A stretch of 64,000 nt of DNA from CBFDBF01 sp050287965 (GCA_050287965.1 JBNKCX010000015.1:24446-88445); one strand, 5' to 3'; shown: positions 25,992 through 36,294, numbered from the stretch's first letter. Program-made: numbers and translations. The notes: generated by a model from the sequence alone, not told the origin.

Positions 25992-26256
25992 AGTTACACG
26001 GAGCGGGCCTGTACGGATTGTTTAGATACCGAAAGCTTAACGCAACCCGCGCGCTGCACGCCAGAGCCCTTCAGCATCGCGCCGTGTATAGGGGCTCCCG
26101 GACAGCGTCGCTGCGATCACGGTATCAGGGGTTCGGATATCCACGGTTGAAACATATGTGACAAGGGATGGAGGCAGGAGTATAAAGATGAGAAAGTGGC
26201 AGCTTCAAGGTTATTCGCTTGAATTTCATAACGTTTTTCATCGCAGGGTGAGCAAT

Positions 26257-26652
26257 ATGGAAAGAAGGGTGATTAAGAGCGACGAAGAATGGCGGGAACA
26301 GCTGACCGATGAACAGTACCGGGTCTGCCGGCAGCAGGGTACGGAGCGGCCGTTTACAGGTGCTTATCATGATTGCAAGGAGGAGGGGGTTTATCGCTGC
26401 ATCTGTTGCGGAGCCGAGCTCTTCCACTCCCAGGAAAAATTTGATTCCGGTACCGGCTGGCCCAGTTTCTGGGAGGCGGCAACAACGGGGGCGGTGGAGA
26501 CCCGCCGGGATACCAGTCACGGCATGGAGCGTGTAGAGGTCCTTTGTCGAAGCTGTGGCGCTCATCTGGGTCACGTCTTTCCGGACGGGCCGCAGCCAAC
26601 GGGTCAGCGCTACTGCATTAATTCAGCAGCTTTACAACTGGTAACGGAGTGA
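26257..26652 (+). CDS. msrB: Peptide-methionine (R)-S-oxide reductase
   Basis: A 131-residue MsrB, which reduces methionine-R-sulfoxide in damaged proteins. The zinc site has CICCGAELF and CRSCGAHLGH (two CxxC pairs), and the catalytic cysteine is in RYCINSAALQL. The frame is open 33 codons further upstream, but the MERRVIKSDEEWREQLTDEQY start matches other MsrB proteins and AGGGTGAGCA lies just upstream. It is cytoplasmic as no signal peptide is present. It stands alone. Confidence 0.95.
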   Translation: MERRVIKSDEEWREQLTDEQYRVCRQQGTERPFTGAYHDCKEEGVYRCICCGAELFHSQEKFDSGTGWPSFWEAATTGAVETRRDTSHGMERVEVLCRSCGAHLGHVFPDGPQPTGQRYCINSAALQLVTE

Positions 26653-26837
26653 CACGAATTCCGAAAAACCGAAGGTAAACAAGGTGTAAAGAAATTCCAC
26701 CGAGTGCCGTTATCTCTGGGAGAAACAAGGTTTAGTCGTGCCCCCGCGAGGAGTCCGTTATCATAAAAACCTATCTCAAAAAACCGTGCGGCCGTGACCG
26801 GTGGGGTGTAGCGTCGTCCGCCCGTACGACGAGTGCT

Positions 26838-29800
26838 GTGCCGTACCGCACGTCTACCAGGGGCGTGTTTCGGCTGGCAACGCGGCTCGGGAGGTGTTTT
26901 AAGACAGGTTTTGGTTATTTTTCACGGGATTCTTCTTTTTTCCACCGGAAAAAAGTGGCTATTGGTCTTGCCCTTGTTCTCGCCTTTGCCTTCTCCGCCG
27001 CTGCCGCCTCGGAAGCGGAAACACCTTCCAAGGAGATATTTATCGGGGTTCTCGCCAAACGGGGTACTGAACGTACCCTGGAAAAATGGGGCCCAACCGC
27101 GGATTACCTGACCAGCCAGATCCCCGGATACAGTTTCAAAATCCAGCCCCTGGACTTCCGATCCATTTTCCCCGTGGTGGAACAGGGGCAGGTGGATTTC
27201 GTCCTGGCCAATTCCTCTTTTTATGTGGAGCTTGAAGCGCTGTACGGGGTGCAACGTATCACCACCTTGAGGAACCGCGTTGACAGTTCGTTCTCCACGG
27301 TATTCGGCGGCGTTATCTTTGTCCGTGCTGACAACAACGAAATACGGGTGCTGGAAGACATAAAAGGCAAGAGCATGATGGGGGTGGATAAGGAATCCCT
27401 GGGGGGGTTTCGCATGGCCTGGGGCGAGCTGGAGAAGAATGGCATTGATCCTTATGAGGATCTGATCAGACTCGAGTTTGGGGGTACTCACGATGCGGTG
27501 GTTTATGCGGTTCGGGACCGTAAGGTGGAGGTGGGAACGGTGCGAACCGATACCCTGGAACGCATGGCGGCCGAGGGAAAGATCAACCTTCGGGATTTCC
27601 GGGTGATCAACCTGTACCCGCCGGAATCGGAGTACGGGTTCAAGCTCCTGCGCAGCACCCCCCTCTATCCGGAATGGCCCTTCGCCAGCCTGGCCTCGAC
27701 GCCGACGGAACTGACCCGGGCGGTGGCGGTGGCGTTGCTGAATATGCCCGCCGACAGTCCCGCCGCCGTCGCCTCCAACAGCGGCGGTTGGAATGTACCC
27801 CATAACTATCAGCCGGTACATGACCTGCACAAACGACTGCGGGTCGGTATCTACCGTGATTACGGCAGGGTGACGTTCGACAAGGTTCTACGGCTCTATT
27901 GGCACTGGATTCTGTTTGGTTTTTTATCCCTGGTCGCCATGGCGACCGCGACCGCGCATGTTTCAAGCCTGAATGCCAAACTCCGCAGTTCACGGCTCGC
28001 TCTGCAGGAGGCCAGGGACGAGCTCGAGGTCAGGGTAAAGGAGAGAACGCAGGAACTGGAGCGGGCCAGCAGGGACAAGCGGTTACTGCTTGACTCCGCC
28101 GGCGAAGGGATATTTGGGATCGACTCCGTTGGCCGTGTGAAGTTCATCAACCGGGTTGCGTTGGACATGCTTGGCCGTGAAGAGCGGGAACTGCTGGGCG
28201 ACGGTATGCACGAGCTCACTCATCATACCAAGTCCGACGGTTCTCCCTACCCACGTGAGGAGTGTCCGGTTCATTCCACGCTGACGAGTCGTAAAACCTA
28301 TCGCATCACCGACGAGCTTTTCTGGCGTAAGGATGGCAGCAGTATACCCGTAGAGTATACCAGTACCCCTATCGTGGAAGATGACGGCCGGGTGACCGGG
28401 GCGGTAGTGGTGTTCAAGGACATCACCGAGAGAAAACGAGGTGAGCAGTTGCTTATTAATGCGCGACATGTGGCGGAATCCGCCTCCCGGGCCAAGAGTG
28501 AATTTCTTGCGGTGATGAGTCATGAAATCCGTACCCCGATGAACGGCGTGTTGGGGATGGCGGAATTGCTGCGTGATACCGAGTTGGATGCCGAACAGGA
28601 AGAGTTCGTGGAAATCATCAATGAATCCGGGAAGGAGTTGCTCGGGATCATCGACAGTATCCTGGATATATCCAAGATCGAGGCGGGAAGACTTGAACTG
28701 GAGCCGATCCCGTTCAATCTCGAGCGATCCGTCAGTGATGTGCTGCGTCTCCTTTCCGCGCAGGCCGAGACCAAAGGCCTGGAACTGCTTTTGCACTACC
28801 CTCCCGAGTGCCCGCGTAACTTCATCGGGGATGCGGGGCGGTTGCGTCAGGTCCTGATAAACCTGGCGGGTAACGCTATCAAGTTTACTGAACGTGGTCA
28901 TGTGCAGATTGCCATCTCCTGTCAGCTCCGGAGTGACGAGCGCGTTCAGCTGCGGATCGAGGTGCAAGACACCGGGATCGGCATTGCCACCGAGGATCAA
29001 GTCCAGCTTTTCACCAAATTTACCCAGGTTGACGCCTCAACCACGCGCCGTTTCGGCGGTACCGGATTGGGGCTGGCGATCAGCCGCCAGTTGGTGGAAA
29101 TGATGGGTGGCGAGATCGGTGTCGAAAGCACCCCGGGCAGTGGGTCACTATTCTGGATCGGTTTGTCATTACCGGTCGCCCCGGAGCCGAAGCCGCTTTG
29201 TCTGGCGGAACTGAAGGGTATTCGCGTGCTTCTGGTGGATAACGATCCGGCCAACAGACGGGTGCTCCGCGGCCAACTGGAACAGCTGGGTGTGGAGGTG
29301 GATACCGTCGCGGATGTCGAACAAGCGGTTACGGCGCTGCGGACTCAGCGTGCCGGGAATACCTTTCAGCTAGTGCTCTTGGATAGACATATCGGAGGCA
29401 TCTCCGGCGAGAGACTTGCCCGGGTGATTCGTGAAGAGGAAGGGTTTTCGGAATTGCCTCTTATTCTTCTTAGCTCCATTGCTGAGCGAGGTGACGCCGA
29501 GCGGTATCAGCATGCCGGGTATGCGGCCTACCTGTCCCGGCCGGTATCAAGTGAGACCCTGGGTCAAACGCTGGCAAGCGTACTCGGCACCTGGGAGGGG
29601 CGTCAGGCCCAAACATTTATCACACGCCACAAACTTGAGGAATCCGATAAATACGCGGCGGGCAATTCGAAGCGGTTCAACGGCCGTGTTCTGGTGGTGG
29701 AGGACAATCCGGCTAACCAGGTCGTGGCCGTTTCCATACTCAGGAAGCTGGGGTTGGAGCCCTCGGTGGTTCATAACGGCCGGCAGGCGGTGGAAGAGTT

Positions 29801-30056
29801 GGTGAACGCGGACTACGACCTGGTGTTTATGGATTGTCAGATGCCGGAGATGGACGGATATGAAGCAAGCCGTAAGATAAGGCGGCAGGAACGGGGTGAG
29901 CGGATCCCGCTGGTCGCGCTTACAGCCAATGTTATGGATGGCGACCGGGAGAAATGTCTTGCTGCAGGGATGGATGACTTTCTGGCCAAGCCGTTCACCA
30001 GAGCCGAGATGGTCGCTGTATTGGAACGATGGCTTTCGCAAAAGAAGAATAAATGA
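26838..30056 (+). CDS. Hybrid histidine kinase with a PhnD-like periplasmic binding domain and two receivers
   Basis: A sensor of about 1070 residues. After a hydrophobic signal or anchor (about 38-58), residues about 62-335 resemble the PhnD/TtrS type of substrate-binding domain (IFIGVLAKRGTERTLEKWGPTADYL, FVLANSSFYVELEALYG, VFGGVIFVRADN). Then come a membrane helix (about 353-376), coiled coil, PAS (about 410-530), HisKA with H in MSHEIRTPMNG (about 561), HATPase (DTGIGI, GGTGLGLAISRQ), and two receivers with Asp in LVLLDRHIG and LVFMDCQMP. The start is uncertain: GTG at 26838 gives a long basic leader. An 8-base inverted repeat with T and A runs lies at 26936-26954. The stop overlaps the next kinase's start by 4 bases. 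Confidence 0.9.
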   Translation: MPYRTSTRGVFRLATRLGRCFKTGFGYFSRDSSFFHRKKVAIGLALVLAFAFSAAAASEAETPSKEIFIGVLAKRGTERTLEKWGPTADYLTSQIPGYSFKIQPLDFRSIFPVVEQGQVDFVLANSSFYVELEALYGVQRITTLRNRVDSSFSTVFGGVIFVRADNNEIRVLEDIKGKSMMGVDKESLGGFRMAWGELEKNGIDPYEDLIRLEFGGTHDAVVYAVRDRKVEVGTVRTDTLERMAAEGKINLRDFRVINLYPPESEYGFKLLRSTPLYPEWPFASLASTPTELTRAVAVALLNMPADSPAAVASNSGGWNVPHNYQPVHDLHKRLRVGIYRDYGRVTFDKVLRLYWHWILFGFLSLVAMATATAHVSSLNAKLRSSRLALQEARDELEVRVKERTQELERASRDKRLLLDSAGEGIFGIDSVGRVKFINRVALDMLGREERELLGDGMHELTHHTKSDGSPYPREECPVHSTLTSRKTYRITDELFWRKDGSSIPVEYTSTPIVEDDGRVTGAVVVFKDITERKRGEQLLINARHVAESASRAKSEFLAVMSHEIRTPMNGVLGMAELLRDTELDAEQEEFVEIINESGKELLGIIDSILDISKIEAGRLELEPIPFNLERSVSDVLRLLSAQAETKGLELLLHYPPECPRNFIGDAGRLRQVLINLAGNAIKFTERGHVQIAISCQLRSDERVQLRIEVQDTGIGIATEDQVQLFTKFTQVDASTTRRFGGTGLGLAISRQLVEMMGGEIGVESTPGSGSLFWIGLSLPVAPEPKPLCLAELKGIRVLLVDNDPANRRVLRGQLEQLGVEVDTVADVEQAVTALRTQRAGNTFQLVLLDRHIGGISGERLARVIREEEGFSELPLILLSSIAERGDAERYQHAGYAAYLSRPVSSETLGQTLASVLGTWEGRQAQTFITRHKLEESDKYAAGNSKRFNGRVLVVEDNPANQVVAVSILRKLGLEPSVVHNGRQAVEELVNADYDLVFMDCQMPEMDGYEASRKIRRQERGERIPLVALTANVMDGDREKCLAAGMDDFLAKPFTRAEMVAVLERWLSQKKNK

Positions 30057-33000
30057 AACAAGAAAAAATAAGATGGCGCATAATCATTCCGCTGACAGTC
30101 ACCTTTCTACTCACTTTTAGCGGGGTACTGGTCGGTTTCTATCAGCACCTGCGGGGGCATGTCGACGACGAAGTCCGGACCCGGCTGGAAGATGTGAGTC
30201 AGATCTATGCCGAGCAGATAGGGACTGATGCGGAGATGATCCGAGTCACGATCGAATCCATGCAGCAGGACCCCTGTTTGCGTTCCGCCTGGTTGGCGCG
30301 GAGCAGGACGCGCCTTTTGGACTGCGCCCGACCGAGGTTCGAGTATATCCGGGACCATCATCTGGCCACTCGTTTCTACTTTCATGATTTGCAGCGGATC
30401 AATTTTCTGCGTGTTCATGATCCGGATCACTATGGAGATTTCAGAGGCAGCTTCACTCTGGCCGATGCGGTAAGAAACGGACAATCCGAGCACGGGATTG
30501 AATTGGATGCCCAAGGTATTCCTACGTTGCGCATAGTCTATCCGTGGAAAATCGATGGGAAGCTGGTCGGGTATATCGAAATAGGTATTGAAGTAGCTCG
30601 TATGCTCAAGACGCTCAAAGGGCTTCTTGGAGATGTTGAGATACTCCTGATTCTGGACAAGGAGTATCTGGCGAAAGAGGACTGGGAACGGAGCGGAGAA
30701 ACTCCGGGGAAAGAGGCCGGCTGGGATGTATTTCCGGGTCATGTTCTTGCAGACGCCACTATGGATATTGCGCCCGATCAGTTGCGGTCGGGTCTGAAAG
30801 ATACCCTGGTGCCGGGTGAGAATTCCACGTTCGAGCTGTCTCTGAAGGGACGCACGTTCGCTGGAAGTTATCTGTCTTTAACGGATTACATCGGGCGCAA
30901 CATCGGCAGTATCGGTGTTTTATCCGACATTTCTGAGGAGCTCAGGGACATAAGGCTTTTCTATATCGCCCTGGTCATTGGTACTGCCGGCATTACGTTC
31001 ATGCTCGCCACCTTTTTCTGGATATATTTCGGGCGCGTGGAGCAGAATCTTTCTAGCGCAAAGAAAAAGCTTGAGCGGGAGGTGGAGGAGCATCAGGAGG
31101 CGGAAGTGCTGCTACGCCGGAATGAGGAGCGTCTGGAGCAGGAAATTCAGCTGCGTAATATGATCGCCGCCGAAGAGAAGGCGTTGAGTGAGTTGTTGCG
31201 CTTGGCGATCCGGGAGATTCCAATGCAGGATTTCCTGCGACAATCTCTGGAGGTCATTCTCGATTCCGTGTCCTGGAAGGGTCTGCAGCCGAAAGGAGCG
31301 ATATTCCTTAACGAGGAGCGGGGCCATGGGCAGTCGCTGCAGTTACAGATCGATCATGACATGGTCCCGGAGCTGAATAATTTATGCGCCCGCATTCCAT
31401 TTGGAAAATGCCTCTGCGGGCGGGCCGCAGCCAGCCGCGAGATCCAGTTTTCTGATGTTGCGGATAAGAGGCGGGAAATCCACTTTCCGGAGTTAGAGGC
31501 TCATTGCCATTACAATATCCCGATCCTTTTTGAGGAAACCGTATTGGGGGTGCTGGCGATCTTTCTTCCCGCCCACTATGGGCGCGTGCCGCGCGAGGAG
31601 GAGTTCCTGCAGCGGGTGGCGGATATTCTGAGCATGGGTATCTCCAAGCGTTATTCCGATGAGGCGATGCTTTCCGCCAGGATAGGGGCCGAAGAGGCCT
31701 CCAGAGCGAAGAGCCGGTTTCTTGCCACCATGAGTCACGAGATCCGCACGCCGATGAACGGTGTCTTGGGTATGACGGAGCTGTTGAAGGACACCCAGCT
31801 TACGTTCGAGCAACAGGAGTATGTGGATACCATTCACCAGTCCGGTCGCTCTCTGCTTGCGATCATCAACGATATCCTTGATTTCTCAAAGGTCGAGGCC
31901 GGACGTCTGGAACTGACGCCGATACCGTTTGATCTGGAACGGTCGATCCATGATGTGGGGCAACTGCTGCTACCGAAGGCAGAGGAGAAGGGATTGGAGT
32001 TGATTCTCGATTTCGGCTCCGATTGTTCCCAACGGTTGGTGGGTGATGCCGGCCGCTTACGTCAGATCCTGATGAACCTGGTGGGAAACGCTATCAAGTT
32101 TACGGAGCAAGGCCATATCCTGCTCCAGGTGCGTTGTCGGCCGGTGTCGAATAAGGACGCCGTGGTGGAGGTGACGGTGGAGGATACGGGGATCGGTATT
32201 TCCGAGCAGGAGCGGTCCCTGCTTTTCGAATCCTTCTTTCAGGCGGACGGCTCAACAACAAGGCAGCATGGAGGGACCGGCCTGGGTCTGGCCATCAGCC
32301 GTCAGCTGGTAGAGCTGATGGGCGGCGAAATCGGTGTCGACAGCACCCCGGGAAAGGGCTCCCGTTTCTGGTTCAATCTCCGTCTGCCACTCGGTTCCAA
32401 ACCGGAGCCGCTGCCGTTTGCATCCCTCGCGGGGGTTCAGATCCTGGTGGTGGATGATAATGTCATGAACCTGCGTGTTTTAGAGGAGCAGTTGAAGGCC
32501 GTTGCCATGAAGGTGGAGGCTGTCGCCGACGGTCGACAGGCTATTGAACTTATGCAGCAACGCGCGGAATCGGAGTATCCCTTTCAGTTGGTCCTGTTCG
32601 ATTTCGATATGCCGGAGCGGGATGGCGAGGAAATGGCGCGAACGATACGGGCCGACGTAAGATTCGACGGCGTGCCTCTGGTGCTGCTTACGTCATTTGG
32701 CAAAAAGGGTGATGCGGTACGCTTCAAGGAGGCGGGGTTTTCGGCATATCTCAGTAAACCGGTTTTGTCGACGGTTCTTTATCAGACGCTGTCGAGTGTG
32801 CTGGGACTGAAAGATCGGGGAGAGGACGCTCCGATTGTCACCCGGCATACCATTGAAGAAGTGGTGTCGAACGAAACCGACAGCAGTATCGGCTTCCGTG
32901 GCCGGGTATTGCTGGTGGAAGACGTACCGGCTAACCAGAAAGTGGCGGCGGTGATGCTGCAGCGCCTGGGTATCAAGGTGGATGTCGCGAAAAATGGTAA

Positions 33001-33661
33001 AGAGGCGTTGGATCGTTGGGAGCGTTCGGATTACGACCTGATCCTTATGGATTGTCAGATGCCCGTTATGGACGGATACGATGCAACCCAGGCGATCCGT
33101 TCTCGCACGGACAGGGGAAGGGTACCGATTGTTGCTTTGACCGCGAATGCGCTGGAGTCGGATCGCAAGCGCTGTATAGAGGCGGGTATGGATGGATTTA
33201 TTGCCAAGCCTTTTGAACGGAACGACCTGATCAAGGTTCTGGAACAGTGGCTCCCTATTGAATCATTTGCAGGTACGAGGATTGAATCCATATCCAGAAA
33301 ATGGGGCGAGAAGCAGGCTTCGGCATCGAATTATGAGGAGCCCATCGATCGGGCTCAGATGGAGTCGATGCGGAACGCCCTGGGGGAGGATTTCGATGAC
33401 CTGGTGGATACCTATCTGGAGGGTGTGGAGGACATGCTGCGTGCCATTCCCCTGGCCTGGGAAAGGTCGGATCTTGAAGAACTGGAGCGGCAGGCCCACA
33501 GCATAAAGTCCTCCAGTGCCAGCGTAGGTGCCGTGGTACTGTCAAAACTGGCGAGAAGTCTGGAGGAGCAGGCACGTGCCGGCGGGCTTGACGGGGTTTC
33601 CGAGCAGGTGCGGCAGATGGAGATGGAGTTTGAACGGGTTCGCGACGGCCTCGCGTCCTGA
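30053..33661 (+). CDS. Hybrid histidine kinase with Cache-like sensor, GAF, two receivers and HPt
   Basis: A 1202-residue sensor. Residues about 8-30 and 302-327 are membrane segments that enclose a periplasmic double-Cache-like domain. A coiled coil, a GAF-like domain (about 375-540, with FGKCLCGRAAA), HisKA with H in MSHEIRTPMNG (about 562), HATPase (DTGIGIS, GGTGLGLAISRQLV), two receivers (Asp in VLFDFDMP and LILMDCQMP), and a C-terminal HPt domain (AHSIKSSSASVG, H about 1147) follow. It overlaps the upstream kinase by 4 bases (ATGA) and is therefore coupled to it. No response regulator with an output domain is nearby; hox genes start 120 bases downstream. Confidence 0.93.
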   Translation: MKQEKIRWRIIIPLTVTFLLTFSGVLVGFYQHLRGHVDDEVRTRLEDVSQIYAEQIGTDAEMIRVTIESMQQDPCLRSAWLARSRTRLLDCARPRFEYIRDHHLATRFYFHDLQRINFLRVHDPDHYGDFRGSFTLADAVRNGQSEHGIELDAQGIPTLRIVYPWKIDGKLVGYIEIGIEVARMLKTLKGLLGDVEILLILDKEYLAKEDWERSGETPGKEAGWDVFPGHVLADATMDIAPDQLRSGLKDTLVPGENSTFELSLKGRTFAGSYLSLTDYIGRNIGSIGVLSDISEELRDIRLFYIALVIGTAGITFMLATFFWIYFGRVEQNLSSAKKKLEREVEEHQEAEVLLRRNEERLEQEIQLRNMIAAEEKALSELLRLAIREIPMQDFLRQSLEVILDSVSWKGLQPKGAIFLNEERGHGQSLQLQIDHDMVPELNNLCARIPFGKCLCGRAAASREIQFSDVADKRREIHFPELEAHCHYNIPILFEETVLGVLAIFLPAHYGRVPREEEFLQRVADILSMGISKRYSDEAMLSARIGAEEASRAKSRFLATMSHEIRTPMNGVLGMTELLKDTQLTFEQQEYVDTIHQSGRSLLAIINDILDFSKVEAGRLELTPIPFDLERSIHDVGQLLLPKAEEKGLELILDFGSDCSQRLVGDAGRLRQILMNLVGNAIKFTEQGHILLQVRCRPVSNKDAVVEVTVEDTGIGISEQERSLLFESFFQADGSTTRQHGGTGLGLAISRQLVELMGGEIGVDSTPGKGSRFWFNLRLPLGSKPEPLPFASLAGVQILVVDDNVMNLRVLEEQLKAVAMKVEAVADGRQAIELMQQRAESEYPFQLVLFDFDMPERDGEEMARTIRADVRFDGVPLVLLTSFGKKGDAVRFKEAGFSAYLSKPVLSTVLYQTLSSVLGLKDRGEDAPIVTRHTIEEVVSNETDSSIGFRGRVLLVEDVPANQKVAAVMLQRLGIKVDVAKNGKEALDRWERSDYDLILMDCQMPVMDGYDATQAIRSRTDRGRVPIVALTANALESDRKRCIEAGMDGFIAKPFERNDLIKVLEQWLPIESFAGTRIESISRKWGEKQASASNYEEPIDRAQMESMRNALGEDFDDLVDTYLEGVEDMLRAIPLAWERSDLEELERQAHSIKSSSASVGAVVLSKLARSLEEQARAGGLDGVSEQVRQMEMEFERVRDGLAS

Positions 33662-33781
33662 TTCTGCAGATTCCTTAAGCGGAAAGTTGATTTATCGTTG
33701 CAGAAGCTTGCTATAGTTAGAGACTGATGTATCGCGCCAGGTATGTGCCGCCATTTCCGCGGTAACAGGGGTATGATCTTG

Positions 33782-35572
33782 ATGACAACGACGATGGATG
33801 AAGTCGATGGTATTATGGAGCAATGGGGCAGGAAGCCGCAAAACCTGCTGCAGATCCTGATTCGCGTACAACACGCCTTTTCCTGCATCCCCGCGACAGC
33901 AATCCATCGAATAGCCGCCGCGCTATCCCTAGCCCCGGCCCAGGTGTGCGGTGTGATCGAATTCTACAGTTTCCTCCACACCGAACCCCGCGGAACCTAT
34001 GACGTACTCTTCAGTGACAATATTACCGACCGGATGCTCGGCAGTCGGGAGCTGGCGGATCGGCTGGCCGGCCGCTTCGGGGTCAGGTCCGGGATCCCGC
34101 ATCCCGATGGCCGGATGACTCTGGACTTTACCTCCTGTACCGGCATGGCGGACCAGGGGCCGGCATTGCTGGTGAACGGTATGCCGGTAACGGCCCTCAA
34201 CGAGTCCCGTATCGACCGGATGGCGGAACTGATGGAGGCGGAGACGCCGGTGGCGCAGTGGCCTACCAAATTTTTCCATGTGGCCGAGAATATTCGCCGA
34301 CGGGATATCCTGTTCGAAAGTGAATTGCCGGATGGGGCCGCGGTTGGGAATGCGTTGCAACGGGGCGCTGATGCCCTGTTGGCGGAAATCGATAACTCCG
34401 GTTTGCGCGGGCGTGGGGGCGCCGGTTTCAAGACCGCACTGAAGTGGAAATTCTGTCGGGAAGCGGAGGGTACCGGTCGGGTTGTGATCTGCAACGCGGA
34501 CGAAGGTGAACCGGGCACCTTCAAGGACCGGGTGCTTCTGCAGAGCTACGCCGATCGCGTTTTCGAAGGCATGACCCTGTGTGCCGCCGTGATCGGAGCT
34601 GACCGGGGTTTTCTGTACCTGCGAGGTGAATACCTGTATCTCCTCGAAGATCTGGAGTCCGAACTTCATCGCCGTCGCGAAGCGGGCCTGCTCGGGGAGG
34701 GAATAGGAGGGAAAGAGGGTTTTGACTTTGATATCGAGATCCATCTGGGAGCGGGTGCCTACATCTGTGGAGAAGAGTCGGCCTTGATCGAGTCCCTCGA
34801 GGGAAAGCGGGGAAACCCGCGTATCCGTCCCCCCTTCCCGGTAACCCATGGATACCTGGGGTTACCGACGGTCGTGAACAACGTGGAAACATTCGTGGCG
34901 GCGGCCATGATCGGAGCCCATGGTGCCGACTGGTTTCGCTCGGCAGGCACCGAGGGGTCCGCCGGCAGCAAACTGCTCAGCATTTCCGGGGATTGTGAAC
35001 GCCCCGGTATCTATGAGTATCCTTATGGCGTGACCATCGAGCGGGTACTGGCGGACTGCGGAGCGCAGGCCGTGGGAGCGGTGCAGGTGGCCGGCGCCGC
35101 GGGTGTGACCGTGCCGCAATCCGAGTTTAACCGGCGAATCGCCTTCGAGGACATCGCCACCGGCGGTTCCTTCATGGTCTTTAACGAAGAGCGCGATCTG
35201 TTGGAGATGGTGGAGAATTTCGCCGCCTTTTTTGTGCACGAGAGCTGCGGCTTCTGTACCCCCTGCCGGGTGGGCACTTCCCTGCTTTATAAACAGCTGC
35301 AGAAGATCGTCGTCAGGCATGCTACCCGTTTCGATATGGAGCGGATGTACGACATTGGGAATGTCATGCGCCGGGCCAGCCACTGCGGGCTGGGTCAGAC
35401 GGCCGCCAACTGTATTCTCGGCACCATGGACAAGTTTCCGATGGTGTATGCCCACCGGCTGCGTTCCACCAGCTTTGAGCCGGCCTTCGATCTGGATGCG
35501 TCGCTCCAGGAGGCGCGGGAGATCACCGGCCGCGACGACCCCGGAGCCCATGTCGAGGGGGGCGGAGTATGA
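33782..35572 (+). CDS. hoxF: NAD-reducing hydrogenase diaphorase subunit HoxF
   Basis: A 596-residue NuoE-NuoF fusion that carries the FMN and NAD(H) site of group 3d soluble [NiFe] hydrogenase. FMN- and NADH-binding loops are GLRGRGGAGFKTALKW and GAGAYICGEESALIESLEG. The [4Fe-4S] ligands are in ESCGFCTPCRVGT and HCGLGQT. In the NuoE-like part only one of four [2Fe-2S] cysteines remains (TSCTGMADQ), as in the Cupriavidus necator protein where that site is also incomplete. The ATG at 33782 is chosen because AGGGG lies 10 bases before it. The stop overlaps the hoxU start by 4 bases. Confidence 0.95.
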   Translation: MTTTMDEVDGIMEQWGRKPQNLLQILIRVQHAFSCIPATAIHRIAAALSLAPAQVCGVIEFYSFLHTEPRGTYDVLFSDNITDRMLGSRELADRLAGRFGVRSGIPHPDGRMTLDFTSCTGMADQGPALLVNGMPVTALNESRIDRMAELMEAETPVAQWPTKFFHVAENIRRRDILFESELPDGAAVGNALQRGADALLAEIDNSGLRGRGGAGFKTALKWKFCREAEGTGRVVICNADEGEPGTFKDRVLLQSYADRVFEGMTLCAAVIGADRGFLYLRGEYLYLLEDLESELHRRREAGLLGEGIGGKEGFDFDIEIHLGAGAYICGEESALIESLEGKRGNPRIRPPFPVTHGYLGLPTVVNNVETFVAAAMIGAHGADWFRSAGTEGSAGSKLLSISGDCERPGIYEYPYGVTIERVLADCGAQAVGAVQVAGAAGVTVPQSEFNRRIAFEDIATGGSFMVFNEERDLLEMVENFAAFFVHESCGFCTPCRVGTSLLYKQLQKIVVRHATRFDMERMYDIGNVMRRASHCGLGQTAANCILGTMDKFPMVYAHRLRSTSFEPAFDLDASLQEAREITGRDDPGAHVEGGGV

Positions 35573-36294
35573 CCCGGCAGTTCACCATTGACAGTGAACC
35601 GGTTTCCTTTCATGACGGGCAGACCGTAATGGATGCAGCCCTGGCGGCCGGCATCTATATCCCCCACCTCTGCCACAATCCGGAGTTCCGCCCCCACGGC
35701 AGCTGCAAGCTCTGCACGGTGAAAGTCAACGGGCGTTGCGTTTCCGCATGTACCACACCGGCAGTGGAGGGGGCCGTGGTGGAGAACGCTACCGATGAGC
35801 TGATGGATTATCGCCGCATCCTGCTCAAGATGCTGTTCGTGGAGGGCAACCACGTCTGCCCGGCCTGTGAGAAGAGCGGTCGTTGTCAATTGCAGGCGGT
35901 AGCCTATTTCTGCAACATGCTTGCTCCGGAGTTCACCCATTTCTATCCGCACCGGGCCCTGGATGCCTCCCATCCGGATATTGTCATCGACTTCAATCGC
36001 TGCATCTTCTGCAGTCTCTGTGTGCGGGCCAGCCGGGACGTTGACGGCAAGAATGTCTTTGCTATGGGCGGCCGGGGTATCGGTGTCCACCTGATAATCA
36101 ACTCCCCGTCAGGGAAGCTGGGCGACAGTACCTTTGATGCCAGTGACAAGGCGGCCCGCGTCTGTCCGGTGGGGGCCATCCTGCCGAAACACCAGGGATA
36201 CGATGTGCCTATCGGTCAGCGTCTATATGACCTGGAACCGATCAACGTCGTGGGCGATGCGGCTGCGCAGAAAGGAGAGCGGGATGAGCGATAA
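35569..36294 (+). CDS. hoxU: NAD-reducing hydrogenase subunit HoxU
   Basis: A 241-residue iron-sulfur protein like the N-terminal part of NuoG. Cysteine groups for the [2Fe-2S] cluster are at HLCHNPEFRPHGSCKLCTVKVNG-type positions (C about 35, 46, 49, 61), the HCP-type NHVCPACEKSGRC segment gives the next cluster, and RCIFCSLCVRASRD with later RVCPVGA gives a [4Fe-4S] cluster. It links HoxF to the HoxYH hydrogenase unit. The ATG overlaps the hoxF stop. The stop overlaps the hoxY start region by 11 bases. Confidence 0.95.
   Translation: MTRQFTIDSEPVSFHDGQTVMDAALAAGIYIPHLCHNPEFRPHGSCKLCTVKVNGRCVSACTTPAVEGAVVENATDELMDYRRILLKMLFVEGNHVCPACEKSGRCQLQAVAYFCNMLAPEFTHFYPHRALDASHPDIVIDFNRCIFCSLCVRASRDVDGKNVFAMGGRGIGVHLIINSPSGKLGDSTFDASDKAARVCPVGAILPKHQGYDVPIGQRLYDLEPINVVGDAAAQKGERDER

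Noticed and set aside
26936..26954. Intrinsic terminator or attenuator inside the first hybrid kinase gene
   Set aside because: TTTTTTCC-ACC-GGAAAAAA is a short A/T-rich inverted repeat with no G+C-rich stem and lies in the frame; noted only as a reason why the true start may be later.
33743..33781. HoxF start at 33743 or 33773
   Set aside because: AGGGG is correctly spaced only for the ATG at 33782, and it is too close to or downstream of the other two.
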